From positions 1 through 64,000 of the forward strand of contig JAGRKE010000006.1 in NCBI GenBank assembly GCA_020442385.1: a stretch of DNA of 64,000 bases, in the 5' to 3' direction. A program made the position numbers and the translations under genes. Position 1 is the stretch's first letter; the number at the start of each line of letters is the position of its first letter. The stretch is from Alphaproteobacteria bacterium (GTDB taxonomy: Bacteria; Pseudomonadota; Alphaproteobacteria; Micavibrionales; Micavibrionaceae). The notes below the pieces were generated by a model. It had not been told where the DNA came from, did no database searches, and saw nothing but the letters and a program-made list of their open reading frames with translations. Shown piece by piece: positions 36,462-45,533 of the stretch.

Positions 36462-37772
36462 ATGAGAGATCATACACCCGATCCCAGTGAGTTGCCGCCC
36501 TTAACGCAGCGCGCACTGGATGAGATCATTGAAAAACACAGGCTTTTTCAACGCGGCCAGAACGGCGGCGCACGGGCGGTTGTGCAATATCGCGATTTAT
36601 CACGGCTGGATTTTAAACGTGCAAACCTCTCCCACGCTGATTTTACGGGCTGTCTGTTGCTTGAGGCCGATCTCTCCGAATGCAATCTTCGCTCATCCGC
36701 CTTTTTCGCCGCCGATTTACGCAATGCCATCTTGAAGGATGCCGATTGCACGCGCACGGATTTTCGCGGCGCGTATATGGCCGGGGCGGATATGACACGC
36801 ACCAATTTGACTGATGCCGATATGCGCGAGGGTAAGATCATGAAGCGCGGCAAGCAAGGCACGCTTGAAGACCGCAAGCGCTCTGGCGGCGCAGGTGCAA
36901 AAACAATTTTAACTGGCGCGAAGCTTTCCGACGCAAACATGACCCGCATGCAGGCCTTCGGTGCCGATTTTTCCGATGCGGATTTTTCGAATGTTGATTT
37001 CTCCAACGCCAATTTGGCTGAGGTCACTTTTGAAGGCGCGAACCTGACGGATGCAGATTTGAGCGGCGCTAACCTTAGCGATGTGAATATGCGCGGCTCG
37101 GTCATCGCCGGGGCCCTGCTACAAAACACCGAAACGGGCGGGCTGGATATGTCCGGCGCGGTCACAGAACGCGAGATGGGTGATAAACTGGAAAATCTCG
37201 GCAAAAGCCTTCCAGAACTGTTGGAGGAGCATACACTGTGGGTGGCTACCGCCGGGCGCAGCGGACGTCAACTGGATTTAAGCGGCTATGACATGCGCGA
37301 TGTTATCGACCTGAAGCGCTTCCCCTTGACCGCAATCCGGGCAGAAAAAGCCAACTTCCTCAGTCAGGATTTACGCGGCGCGGAAATGCAAAGCGCGCAT
37401 TTCGATCATGCGGATTTTCGCGATTGCGATTTAACCGATGCGGATTTGCGCGCCTCCAGCCTTAAATATGCGCAGTTCAGCCGCGCCGATCTGACCGAAG
37501 CGCAGCTATGCCCGCTGGAATTTAAAAACCCAGATGGTTCAGTGCGCATTCAACGCGTGAATTTGAGCGGGGCAAATTTCCGTTTTGCTAACATGGCCCA
37601 TGCTGACTTACGTGATTGCATCTTAATGGGCGTAGATTTTTCCAATACAGTTTTACGCGGGGCGGATTTACGCCGCGCCGACCTGACAGGCGCCATTCTG
37701 ACCGGCGCGATTCTCGATGATGTGAAGCTGGATGATGCGATTATCGATCTGGCCGCCATTCGCCGCACTTAA
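36462..37772 (+). CDS. Pentapeptide-repeat protein with two tandem units
   Basis: 436 residues built largely of A(D/N)LXX pentapeptide repeats, which fold as a right-handed quadrilateral beta-helix. Repeats run from about 46-122, 146-232 and 300-428. They are broken by a basic insert (KIMKRGKQGTLEDRKR, 125-140) and by a non-repeat segment at 236-290. That segment starts LPELLEEHTLWVATAGRSG, which resembles the N-terminal LDEIIEKHRLFQRGQNGG, so the protein looks like two units each with its own helical cap. No signal peptide is present. Function is unknown; some family members mimic DNA and protect gyrase, but nothing here indicates that. Confidence 0.9.
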   Translation: MRDHTPDPSELPPLTQRALDEIIEKHRLFQRGQNGGARAVVQYRDLSRLDFKRANLSHADFTGCLLLEADLSECNLRSSAFFAADLRNAILKDADCTRTDFRGAYMAGADMTRTNLTDADMREGKIMKRGKQGTLEDRKRSGGAGAKTILTGAKLSDANMTRMQAFGADFSDADFSNVDFSNANLAEVTFEGANLTDADLSGANLSDVNMRGSVIAGALLQNTETGGLDMSGAVTEREMGDKLENLGKSLPELLEEHTLWVATAGRSGRQLDLSGYDMRDVIDLKRFPLTAIRAEKANFLSQDLRGAEMQSAHFDHADFRDCDLTDADLRASSLKYAQFSRADLTEAQLCPLEFKNPDGSVRIQRVNLSGANFRFANMAHADLRDCILMGVDFSNTVLRGADLRRADLTGAILTGAILDDVKLDDAIIDLAAIRRT

Positions 37773-37851
37773 AACTACTTATCCACCGCCATTGTAAAAG
37801 CCCCATAGGTGCAATACTGACTCTGCCCTGCCAAAAGGCTAGCATAGGCGC

Positions 37852-39651
37852 ATGCGCATTCGATATTTACCAGAAACGCTGATCAACCAGATCGCCGCCG
37901 GTGAGGTGATCGAGCGCCCGGCTGCCGCGATTAAAGAGATGGTTGAAAATTCCATCGATGCGGGCGCAAGCAAGATTGATGTGACCATTCGCGATGGCGG
38001 CAAAAGCCTGATTGTCATTAGTGATAATGGTCACGGCATGGGAAAAAACGATCTGATCGCCGCGCTGGACCGACATGCGACTTCCAAACTGCCCGGTGAT
38101 GATTTGCTAAACATCGAACATTTGGGCTTTCGCGGCGAAGCGCTCGCCTCCATCGGCGCGGTTTCGCGCATTAAAATCTCAACACGTGAAGATAATAGCG
38201 GCGAAGGCTGGGAGATATCTGCGCAGGGCGGTAAAAAAGATGAGCCCTCCCCGTCAGCACATCCGTCGGGCACAAAAATCGAGGTGCGTGATTTGTTTTA
38301 CGCTACGCCTGCGCGCCTTAAATTCCTAAAGTCCGAGCGCGCCGAAGCCATGGCGGTGAAAGACGTACTTACACGCCTTGCTATGGCCTTTCCACAAATT
38401 GCCTTCACCCTGACCAGTGATGATAAAGTTTCGCTGAACCTGCCTGCGGTTTTGGATATGCAATCGCGCCTGTCTTCCATTCTCGGCAGAGAGTTCGGCG
38501 CAAATGCCATGATGATCGAGGCTGAGCGAGAGGGCATTTTTTTGAGCGGGTTTGCCGCCCTGCCGACCCTGCATCGCGGCACGGCGCAGCATCAATATCT
38601 GTTCGTCAATGGCCGCCCGGTGAGAGATAAGCTGCTCGGCGGCTGCGTACGTGCGGCTTACGCCGATGTGATAGCCAAAAACCGCTATCCGATGGTGGCG
38701 CTATTTCTGACGCTTCCTTCCGATGAGGTGGATGTAAATGTTCACCCGGCGAAGGCCGAAGTGCGCTTCCGTGATCCCGGTTTGGTGCGCGGCCTGATTA
38801 TCAGCGCGCTGAAACATGCGCTGCATGAAGGCGGGTTTCAATCCTCCTCCAGCGTTGCGCAGAGCGCCTTATCTTCCATGCGTCCAGCAGCGAACAGCTA
38901 CACACCATCTCTGCCGCTCAGCCGTGGCAGCGGCCCGGCCGTGCCTTCGTCTTACGCCTATGGCAATCTCGCCGAAGCTCCGGCGATGCATTACCAAGCA
39001 CAGCCGCATATGCACACTGCGCCATCCGCGCGCACTGAAGAGGCCGCACCGCAAACAGAAATAATCGCCAATCCGCTGGGCGCGGCGCGCGCGCATATCC
39101 ATGAAAATTATATTGTTGCGCAGACGCAAGACGGGCTGGTGATTGTCGATGCCCACGCGGCGCATGAGCGTCTGGTTTACGAGCGTTTCAAATCACAAAT
39201 GGGTGAGCGCGGCATTGAAAAACAAGGATTGCTCTCACCCGAGATTGTACAAATGGAGGCCACGCAAAGTGAACGCCTGCTGGACTTTAAGGACGAGTTG
39301 GCCCGTCTGGGCCTTGAGATCGAGCCCTTTGGCGCCGGCGCAATCGCGGTGCAGAGCGTTCCGGCGCTGCTCGGTCATAAGGCTGATATTCCGTCCCTCA
39401 TCAGGGATTTGGCCGATGAAGTTTTGGAGAACGATCAAGCGCAAGGGCTGGAGGAGCGGATAAACGAAGTGCTCTCGACCATGGCCTGCCACGGTTCGGT
39501 GCGCAGCGGACGGCGTCTAAATACGGAGGAAATGAATGCCCTGCTACGCCAAATGGAGGCCACGCCCTATTCCGGCCAGTGCAATCATGGACGGCCGACC
39601 TATATTGAATTAAAATTAAGCGACATTGAAAAATTATTCGGGCGTAGCTAA
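37852..39651 (+). CDS. mutL: DNA mismatch repair protein MutL
   Basis: GHKL ATPase coordinating mismatch repair. The N-terminal motifs GEVIERPAAAIKEMVENSIDAG, DNGHGM, GFRGEALASI and FVNGRPVRD are canonical. After a Pro/Ser/Ala linker (about 330-410) the C-terminal domain has DAHAAHERLVYE, near the endonuclease motif DQHAX2EX4E with Gln replaced by Ala, and ends with ACHGSVRSG and QCNHGRPTY. These suggest a nicking-type MutL, consistent with an organism without MutH. The protein has 599 residues. Confidence 0.96.
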   Translation: MRIRYLPETLINQIAAGEVIERPAAAIKEMVENSIDAGASKIDVTIRDGGKSLIVISDNGHGMGKNDLIAALDRHATSKLPGDDLLNIEHLGFRGEALASIGAVSRIKISTREDNSGEGWEISAQGGKKDEPSPSAHPSGTKIEVRDLFYATPARLKFLKSERAEAMAVKDVLTRLAMAFPQIAFTLTSDDKVSLNLPAVLDMQSRLSSILGREFGANAMMIEAEREGIFLSGFAALPTLHRGTAQHQYLFVNGRPVRDKLLGGCVRAAYADVIAKNRYPMVALFLTLPSDEVDVNVHPAKAEVRFRDPGLVRGLIISALKHALHEGGFQSSSSVAQSALSSMRPAANSYTPSLPLSRGSGPAVPSSYAYGNLAEAPAMHYQAQPHMHTAPSARTEEAAPQTEIIANPLGAARAHIHENYIVAQTQDGLVIVDAHAAHERLVYERFKSQMGERGIEKQGLLSPEIVQMEATQSERLLDFKDELARLGLEIEPFGAGAIAVQSVPALLGHKADIPSLIRDLADEVLENDQAQGLEERINEVLSTMACHGSVRSGRRLNTEEMNALLRQMEATPYSGQCNHGRPTYIELKLSDIEKLFGRS

Positions 39652-40188
39652 GTGAGCGATAACAACAACCAAACAGCGAAGAAAACAGTTCTGCAGATCT
39701 ATGCAGTGTTCGGCGCTTCACTTTTGTTGTCTTTGGTCCCTATACCCACGGCCGCTTTTTTCTCCTTTGTCTTCGGAGTTGGTGTTTTGATCGCGGCCTA
39801 TGCTTTGCGTAAAAAGAACGATGAAGGCAGTTTGATCGAAAACCATATGACATTCATCATCCGCACCATCTGGATCGGCAGCTTTTTTGCGATGATAACA
39901 ACAGTAGTGGGCAGCATTTATTTATTTCTGAATATTGATAACGCGCCGCTGGAGCCCTGCATGAATGACCTCGTAAACCACGCGCAAAACATTACCGGGC
40001 TGCGCGGTCTGGAAACGGTTTTTGGAAATTGTTATGAACCCTACTGGGTGATCAACGCGCATGCCTTTATCACCAGCTTTGCGATTGTCGCCCTGCCCGT
40101 ATTGGTTTATTTTTCGGTGCGCTATGCACGCGGGCTGGCGCGCGCGGCCAATGGCTACCGCGTTGCTAATCATCTGGGCTGGTTTTAA
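39652..40188 (+). CDS. Small polytopic membrane protein (possibly Tic20/DUF4870-like)
   Basis: 178 residues with four predicted membrane segments: two in a hairpin near the N-terminus (about 15-48), one around 67-92 and one near 138-160. The middle ENHMTFIIRTIWIGSFF resembles DUF4870/Tic20 proteins, but this is a weak match. A loop between segments 3 and 4 contains two cysteines and probably lies outside the cytoplasm. The start is a GTG immediately after the mutL TAA, so translation is likely coupled. Convergent with the ATP12 gene 3 bases away. Function unknown. Confidence 0.75.
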   Translation: MSDNNNQTAKKTVLQIYAVFGASLLLSLVPIPTAAFFSFVFGVGVLIAAYALRKKNDEGSLIENHMTFIIRTIWIGSFFAMITTVVGSIYLFLNIDNAPLEPCMNDLVNHAQNITGLRGLETVFGNCYEPYWVINAHAFITSFAIVALPVLVYFSVRYARGLARAANGYRVANHLGWF

Positions 40189-40191
40189 ATC

Positions 40192-40896
40192 TTACAATAA
40201 TTCGAGATAGCGCTGCGCCGCTTCAAGATCGATCGTCATCGCGCGGTCTTTCTTTTCTTGCGCCGGATCGGGGCCGTATTTTTCTTCATTATAAATTGCA
40301 GCCTTAAAACGCTCTTCCACATGGCAACACTCAAAAACCTGCTGCGCATTCAAATGCTCCTCCACCATCGCCAGCGCAAGAATAATCGAGCCTGCCAGCG
40401 GCGTGACCACTTGCAGCACCGTAAAGCGGTCTTGACCCAAACTATCAATCAGGGCTTTCACGGTTTTATGGATTTGAGGCTCTTGCTCCAGCGCGATCAG
40501 GCTTGTTGTGGTTTCAAGCTTTGCGCCAAAGTGCTCTTCGAACCATTGCAGTACCGGGTCCCAAGCAGCGTTTTGCGCCGCCGCCATTTCCGGCGGATCG
40601 ACGGCGCGGTAGCAGAGCAAATCGGTGTTGAGATATTTGAGCATCACCTCAGTCATATGAACACGATCTTGCGGAATTTTATCAATCTTCGTGCTCAAGA
40701 TTTGAGTCAGGGGCATGGTATCGGGCACAATCATCTCTTCCTGCACCGCCCATTCACGAACAATTTCATGGGCAAGATTTTCACTTGGCGAGCGCAAGAT
40801 GTTTTTAAAGGGTGTGCGCACAGCCTTCCCATCAAGCAGGATATCAAACCCGCCCTCAGACTTTTTCGTGCTGGCCAGTGTGTAAAACCGTTTCAT
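40192..40896 (-). CDS. ATP12 family chaperone for F1-ATPase assembly
   Basis: 234-residue protein matching ATP12, the chaperone that binds the F1 alpha subunit in mitochondria and is widespread in alphaproteobacteria. Visible family features are the start MKRFYTLASTKKSEGGFDILLDGKAVRTP, ILRSPSENLAHEIVREWAVQ, MPLTQILSTKIDKI, DLLCYRAVDPPEMAAAQNAAWDP, and a C-terminal CCHVEERFKAAIYNEEKYGPDP. It overlaps the stop of the upstream AsmA-like gene by one base. Its presence supports the alphaproteobacterial assignment. Confidence 0.93.
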   Translation of the reverse strand: MKRFYTLASTKKSEGGFDILLDGKAVRTPFKNILRSPSENLAHEIVREWAVQEEMIVPDTMPLTQILSTKIDKIPQDRVHMTEVMLKYLNTDLLCYRAVDPPEMAAAQNAAWDPVLQWFEEHFGAKLETTTSLIALEQEPQIHKTVKALIDSLGQDRFTVLQVVTPLAGSIILALAMVEEHLNAQQVFECCHVEERFKAAIYNEEKYGPDPAQEKKDRAMTIDLEAAQRYLELL

Positions 40897-41915
40897 TATT
40901 CCTGAATATCAATTTGAATCTGATCTTCAAAACCAAAAGGCAAGGTAACATCAGCGGGCTTTATACCCGGCTGACACACAGGAGATATCTGAAGAGAGAC
41001 ATCCTTTAAATCCAAGGATGATAGCGCCGCATCATCGCGGAAAAGCAAATCATATATATAATAAAGTGCATTCGAGAAACGGTACCCATCTGCAAAATCG
41101 GCCAGCCTGAAACACGGGCTTTTGATCATACCTCCAACATCAATTCCCGCTTCTGTATCCTCAATAGATAGATCAAAACCCAAGGCGCTTCCGTAATCTT
41201 CAAAATTTAAAACGCCGCGCGCGCGCTCATCAATTTCCATCCCCCCCTTAAAAACATCCCTATCTTGATAGGTCAGATTTATATACTCAACGCGCAAAGC
41301 ATCGTCCTCGTCTTTAAAAATGCCGGTGAGAATGGCATCACCCAGAAGAACGGCAAACGGCCGCGTGGTTGTAAAATAGTAAGACTGCGAAGGCGCACGC
41401 CCCTCCACCTTCAAATTCACAACCGCATCAAAGGGCTCATCGCCCAGCGTGCCGGTCGCCATAAGGGCTGCAGAATCTTCAGGGCCGGGCTGTAAATCCA
41501 CAAGATCAACATTGAGAGTGTCCTTGGTCAGCAAGCCTTCTTTGACATCCAGCCCTTCGATATAAACGTCTTTAAACTTACCGTTTTGAAACGTCATATC
41601 CCAAAAACCCACACTCACGCGCGCTTTCTTAAGCTGCGCTAGTGCGATTTCAGTTTCCGGATTTTCATGGAAGGTAGCATTTTCAAATTCGAAAGAGATA
41701 TTGGGATAGAACGTCATCCCGTTCAGAGTTTCAACGCGCGCATCCAGCCCGGTAAAATCACTCAAAAATCCTTCGACAGCATTTTTGTAGCCATCACCAT
41801 TGCCGCCGATATTGGACAGTATGATCAGCGCAATAACCACCAAGACAACAAGAACCAGTGAAATTTTTAAAAGCGTTCTTAAAGCTCCACTTGTTTTTTT
41901 CAATCCGTTTTTCAT
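40896..41915 (-). CDS. AsmA-like membrane-anchored periplasmic protein
   Basis: 339 residues with a basic N-terminus, one membrane segment (about 15-36) and a large beta-rich periplasmic part. The region after the anchor (AVEGFLSDFTGLDARVETLNGMTFYPNISFEFENATF) matches the opening of AsmA-like domains. These proteins are related to lipid-transport bridges, but this one is far shorter than AsmA and may only share the first module. It abuts the ATP12 gene and follows the RluC-type gene on the same strand. Function is inferred only at family level. Confidence 0.65.
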   Translation of the reverse strand: MKNGLKKTSGALRTLLKISLVLVVLVVIALIILSNIGGNGDGYKNAVEGFLSDFTGLDARVETLNGMTFYPNISFEFENATFHENPETEIALAQLKKARVSVGFWDMTFQNGKFKDVYIEGLDVKEGLLTKDTLNVDLVDLQPGPEDSAALMATGTLGDEPFDAVVNLKVEGRAPSQSYYFTTTRPFAVLLGDAILTGIFKDEDDALRVEYINLTYQDRDVFKGGMEIDERARGVLNFEDYGSALGFDLSIEDTEAGIDVGGMIKSPCFRLADFADGYRFSNALYYIYDLLFRDDAALSSLDLKDVSLQISPVCQPGIKPADVTLPFGFEDQIQIDIQE

Positions 41916-41930
41916 ACTTGGTTATTCCTC

Positions 41931-42929
41931 TTAAATATTTTCAAATGCTTCGCTTTTATTATTCGGATCAAAACCGAGCGCTTTCCAGCTTTTTTTGAGA
42001 TCGTCGGGTAAAGGCGCGCTGATATTCAGCGTTCCTTTACGTGTTGGATGCTGGCAAATAATTTGCCGCGCATGAAGATGCAAACGTTGCGCAATATCCA
42101 AATCCGATAAATCCTGCGGCTCAGGCTTATGCTCTCCGGGTGCAGGCGGAATGCCTTTATATTTTGTATCACCAACAATCGGGCAATCTATCAACTCCGC
42201 ATGCACGCGAATTTGGTGCGTGCGACCGGTGCGCGGCCAAAAGGCAACGAAGGCCGCTTTATCCAGAGCATGCTCAACCACCTCAAATTCGGTAATTGCC
42301 ATCTTGCCCTCTTTTTTATCGACAACCATGCGCTCTTTATTAGAGCCGCCCGCCTTTGCTAATGGCGCTTTGATGGTTCCGGCGTAATCCTGAGGCGCGG
42401 GTGAGACAATCGCCCAATAGATTTTTTTGATATCGCGACTTTTAAATTGTGCCCCTAGCGCTTTCGCCACTTTGGCTGAGCGTGCAAGCAGCAGCACACC
42501 GCTCGTATCTTTATCGAGACGATGAACGAGGCGCGGGCGAACGCCATTTTTATCCGCAAGCGCATCGAGCATTCCATCGATATGGCGCTTAACCTTGCTC
42601 CCGCCCTGAGAGGGCAAACCATAGGGCTTGTTCAGGGCCATCACATCACCGTCATCATAAATAACCAGTGAACGGATAAAATCGCTATCAAACTTACTCA
42701 CGCGCGGCTTTTGATCTGCGGGCTTGTCCTCGTGCGGAGGAATGCGCACCTCCTGCCCGGCCTTAAGTCGGCTATCGGCCTTTACGCGTTTACCATCCAC
42801 ACGAAAACCGCCTTTGCGGATCAGCTTTTGCGCTAACCCATAAGGAATTTCAGGCGCATATTTTTTCACCCAGCGGTCGAAACGCTGGCCATCATCATCT
42901 TCTGCAACTGTAATGATTTTTATGCTCAT
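41931..42929 (-). CDS. RluC-type 23S rRNA pseudouridine synthase
   Basis: Pseudouridine synthase with an N-terminal S4 RNA-binding domain (FDRWVKKYAPEIPYGLAQKLIRKGGFRVDG region, about 14-60) and a RluA-type catalytic domain. The catalytic motif HRLDKDTSGVLLLARS contains the active Asp; ALNKPYGLPSQGG and GRTHQIRVHAELIDCPIVGDTKY complete the signature. The S4 domain points to the RluC/RluD group. The 332-residue length is typical. Its start overlaps the crcB stop by ATGA. Confidence 0.94.
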   Translation of the reverse strand: MSIKIITVAEDDDGQRFDRWVKKYAPEIPYGLAQKLIRKGGFRVDGKRVKADSRLKAGQEVRIPPHEDKPADQKPRVSKFDSDFIRSLVIYDDGDVMALNKPYGLPSQGGSKVKRHIDGMLDALADKNGVRPRLVHRLDKDTSGVLLLARSAKVAKALGAQFKSRDIKKIYWAIVSPAPQDYAGTIKAPLAKAGGSNKERMVVDKKEGKMAITEFEVVEHALDKAAFVAFWPRTGRTHQIRVHAELIDCPIVGDTKYKGIPPAPGEHKPEPQDLSDLDIAQRLHLHARQIICQHPTRKGTLNISAPLPDDLKKSWKALGFDPNNKSEAFENI

Positions 42930-43309
42930 GAGGCCAAACTACGTACGATCATTAATCCAAGAAACAGCGCCCCGACAGATAGCACCACCGAGCCCATCAC
43001 ATATAACGCAGTAGCGCCCAGCGCACCGCGTTCCCAAAGGGCTGATACATCCAATGAAAATGTCGAAAAGGTGGTAAAGGCACCCAAAAACCCGGTAATC
43101 AGAAACAATTTTACGCCGTGGCTGGGCTGCCAGTACTGCGCGAAAACGGCAATCAGAACGCCCATAATGAACGATCCGATGACATTCACGCCGAGCGTCC
43201 CCCACGGAAAGCCATCCCCAAAGAGTTTGAAAGCCCCCACATTAACGCCATGACGAAACACCGCGCCAAGCGCGCCGCCCATTGCAATTGCGACTATTGT
43301 GTTCATCAT
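42926..43309 (-). CDS. crcB: Fluoride exporter CrcB/Fluc
   Basis: Small dual-topology fluoride channel of 127 residues with four transmembrane segments. Family motifs are GGALGAVFRH, FPWGTLGVNVIGSFIMG and GFLGAFTTFSTFS, the last carrying the polar track that lines the fluoride path. No fluoride riboswitch was recognised in the short upstream gap, which it shares with the divergent EamA gene. It is followed by the RluC-type gene with a 4-base overlap. Confidence 0.96.
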   Translation of the reverse strand: MMNTIVAIAMGGALGAVFRHGVNVGAFKLFGDGFPWGTLGVNVIGSFIMGVLIAVFAQYWQPSHGVKLFLITGFLGAFTTFSTFSLDVSALWERGALGATALYVMGSVVLSVGALFLGLMIVRSLAS

Positions 43310-43333
43310 AAAAAATCCTTATATGCTTTGATC

Positions 43334-44218
43334 ATGTTTAAACGTTTGTCAGCAACTTATAAAGCCCTTCTTTTATCCATCGTCGGTTATGGCGGTTTTG
43401 CCATTTCTGATGCGGCCGTGAAGCTGCTAACCCCTTATTATTCGACCTACCAAATCATAAGCTGCGATTTAATCCTCGCCAGCTGTATACTCCTGCTATT
43501 TTCACCGAAGCTGGGCGGGCTGAAAACCCTACGTGACCCGCAGAACATGAGATTTCACCTGTTGCGCGCTCTGGGAAATTTGTTGGGCGCTATAACCATT
43601 GTTTATCTGTTTTCACTTTTTCCGCTCACAAGCGTTTATACAGTCATTTTTCTCATGCCGTTCATTATGGCCCTGCTGGCCATTCCCATTTACAAAGAGC
43701 GCGTAGGTCCGCACCGCTGGCTTGCAATGCTCATTGGCTTTAGCGGCATTTTAATCGCCTTCCAGCCATGGAAAAGCAATCTCGATTTATATTTATGGCT
43801 GCCGCTTTTGGCCGCCCCGCTGTTTTTCGGCGGTATGCATCTTGTTATGCGCTCTATCAAAGGGGCGAGCGATCTGGCAATTGGCCTCTACCCCACGGCT
43901 GTCGCTGGCATTTGCGCGCTGCCTTTGGTTTTTCTTAATGGCGACTTCATACTTTTTACGCCCGCGCATTTTTCATGTCTTCTCGTTTCCGCGCTGGGAA
44001 TCGCCACTGGCTTCTTATGTGTCTCAAAAGCCTTCCACCGCGCCGATGCCTCGCTCATCGCCCCCATGCAATACACGCAAATGATCTGGGGCATTGTTTT
44101 TGGCATTCTCTTATTCGGCGACATTCCAAAGCCAGAAATGCTGCTGGGCGCGACCATCATCATCGCCAGCGGGATTTACCTAATCAGGAAAGAGCGCGTT
44201 AGCGCGAGCGTAATTTAG
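43334..44218 (+). CDS. EamA/DMT family transporter
   Basis: Drug/metabolite transporter of 294 residues with ten predicted membrane segments in two EamA repeats, the first beginning LLSIVGYGGFAISDAAVKLL and the second ending SLIAPMQYTQMIWGIVFGILLFGDIP. The ATG at 43334 directly precedes the first segment; a longer in-frame reading overlaps crcB and is rejected. It diverges from crcB and its 3' end overlaps the convergent rarA by 20 bases. Substrate unknown. Confidence 0.88.
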   Translation: MFKRLSATYKALLLSIVGYGGFAISDAAVKLLTPYYSTYQIISCDLILASCILLLFSPKLGGLKTLRDPQNMRFHLLRALGNLLGAITIVYLFSLFPLTSVYTVIFLMPFIMALLAIPIYKERVGPHRWLAMLIGFSGILIAFQPWKSNLDLYLWLPLLAAPLFFGGMHLVMRSIKGASDLAIGLYPTAVAGICALPLVFLNGDFILFTPAHFSCLLVSALGIATGFLCVSKAFHRADASLIAPMQYTQMIWGIVFGILLFGDIPKPEMLLGATIIIASGIYLIRKERVSASVI

Positions 44219-45497
44219 ACCAATAGTCCAGGCGTTTTTTAATCTCGCGCTCAAAACCACGCTCTACGGGCTTGTAAAATTCGCGGCGCGGCAGATCATC
44301 GGGGAAATAACTCTGCCCTGAAAATCCTTCGGGCGTATCATGATCGTAGCGATAACCATCGCTATAGCCCTGATCTTTCATCAGTTTGGTCGGAGCATTC
44401 ATCGCATGTTTGGGCGGCATCAGCGAACCCGTTTCTCCGGCCGCCTTTTTCGCAGCCTTTAGCGCCATATAGCTGGCATTGGATTTAGGGGCGCATGCCA
44501 AATATGTGCAAGCCTGCGCCATGGCCAGCTCGCCTTCCGGCAACCCCAAACGCTCATAAGCCTGCCATGCGGCAATCACCAGTGGCAGCGCCTGCGGATC
44601 GGCATTGGAAATATCTTCCGAGGCCACGCAAGTCATACGCCGCAAAATATATTCCGGGTCTTCCCCGCCGGCCAGCATTCTTGCCATCCAATAAAGCGCA
44701 CCATCAGCGTCCGAAGCGCGCAGGGATTTGTGAAAGGCGCTGATCAAATTAAAATGCGCATCATCGCCCTTATCGTAAAGCGGAGCGCGTTTTTGCAACA
44801 GCGCGAACAAGCCCTGCTCATCCAGCTCCTCTTCAACCGCCATCACCTGCTGAACCATAGAGAGCAGATAGCGCCCATCACCATCCGCCATCGCCTTCAT
44901 CGCCTGGCGCGCATTATCGCTCAGCGGTAGGGTGCGTCCGGCTTCTTTTTCCGCCCGCCCCAATAAAGTTTCCAACCCTTCATCCTCTAAGCGCTTGAGC
45001 ACCAACACTTGCGTGCGTGAAAGCAGCGCAGCGTTAAGCTCAAAAGACGGGTTTTCGGTGGTTGCCCCGACCAGAATAATCGTGCCGTCCTCGACCACAG
45101 GCAGGAACGCATCTTGCTGGGATTTATTAAAACGGTGAATTTCATCCACGAACAGCAGTGTGCCCTGCCCGTTTTGGCGGCGGATTTTCGCCGCATCGAA
45201 CACGGCGCGCAAATCTTTCACGCCGGAGAAAATGGCCGAGAGCTGTTCGAAATGCAGGTCGGTCTGCGAGGCCAATATACGCGCAATCGTCGTTTTTCCG
45301 CAGCCCGGCGGCCCCCAAAAAATGATCGAGCTGAGTTGCCCGCGCTCCAGCATTTTTGTCAGCGTGCCTTGCCCGCCGACAATGTGGTCCTGCCCGACAA
45401 TCTCATCCAAAGCCTTCGGACGCAGGCGTTCGGGCAATGGACGCGGCATCGTATCCGCCTCGTTTGAATCGCTCTTTACTGCAAATAAATCTGCCAT
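44199..45497 (-). CDS. rarA: Replication-associated recombination protein RarA (MgsA)
   Basis: AAA+ ATPase acting at stalled replication forks, related to clamp loaders. RPKALDEIVGQDHIVG, the Walker A WGPPGCGKTTIARILA, the Walker B LLFVDEIHRFNKSQQD and the sensor-1 GATTENPSFELN motifs are present, with the C-terminal tetramerisation region containing ADGALYWMARMLAGGEDPEYI. The 432-residue length is typical. It diverges from nadA and overlaps the EamA gene end. Confidence 0.96.
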   Translation of the reverse strand: MADLFAVKSDSNEADTMPRPLPERLRPKALDEIVGQDHIVGGQGTLTKMLERGQLSSIIFWGPPGCGKTTIARILASQTDLHFEQLSAIFSGVKDLRAVFDAAKIRRQNGQGTLLFVDEIHRFNKSQQDAFLPVVEDGTIILVGATTENPSFELNAALLSRTQVLVLKRLEDEGLETLLGRAEKEAGRTLPLSDNARQAMKAMADGDGRYLLSMVQQVMAVEEELDEQGLFALLQKRAPLYDKGDDAHFNLISAFHKSLRASDADGALYWMARMLAGGEDPEYILRRMTCVASEDISNADPQALPLVIAAWQAYERLGLPEGELAMAQACTYLACAPKSNASYMALKAAKKAAGETGSLMPPKHAMNAPTKLMKDQGYSDGYRYDHDTPEGFSGQSYFPDDLPRREFYKPVERGFEREIKKRLDYWSKLRSR

Positions 45498-45533
45498 ACC
45501 ATCTTTTGTTTGATTGCGCTTGACCTATAAGGT

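Noticed and set aside
37780-37800. TTATCCACC resembling a DnaA box before mutL
   Set aside because: A single one-mismatch copy with no companions; expected by chance at this frequency.
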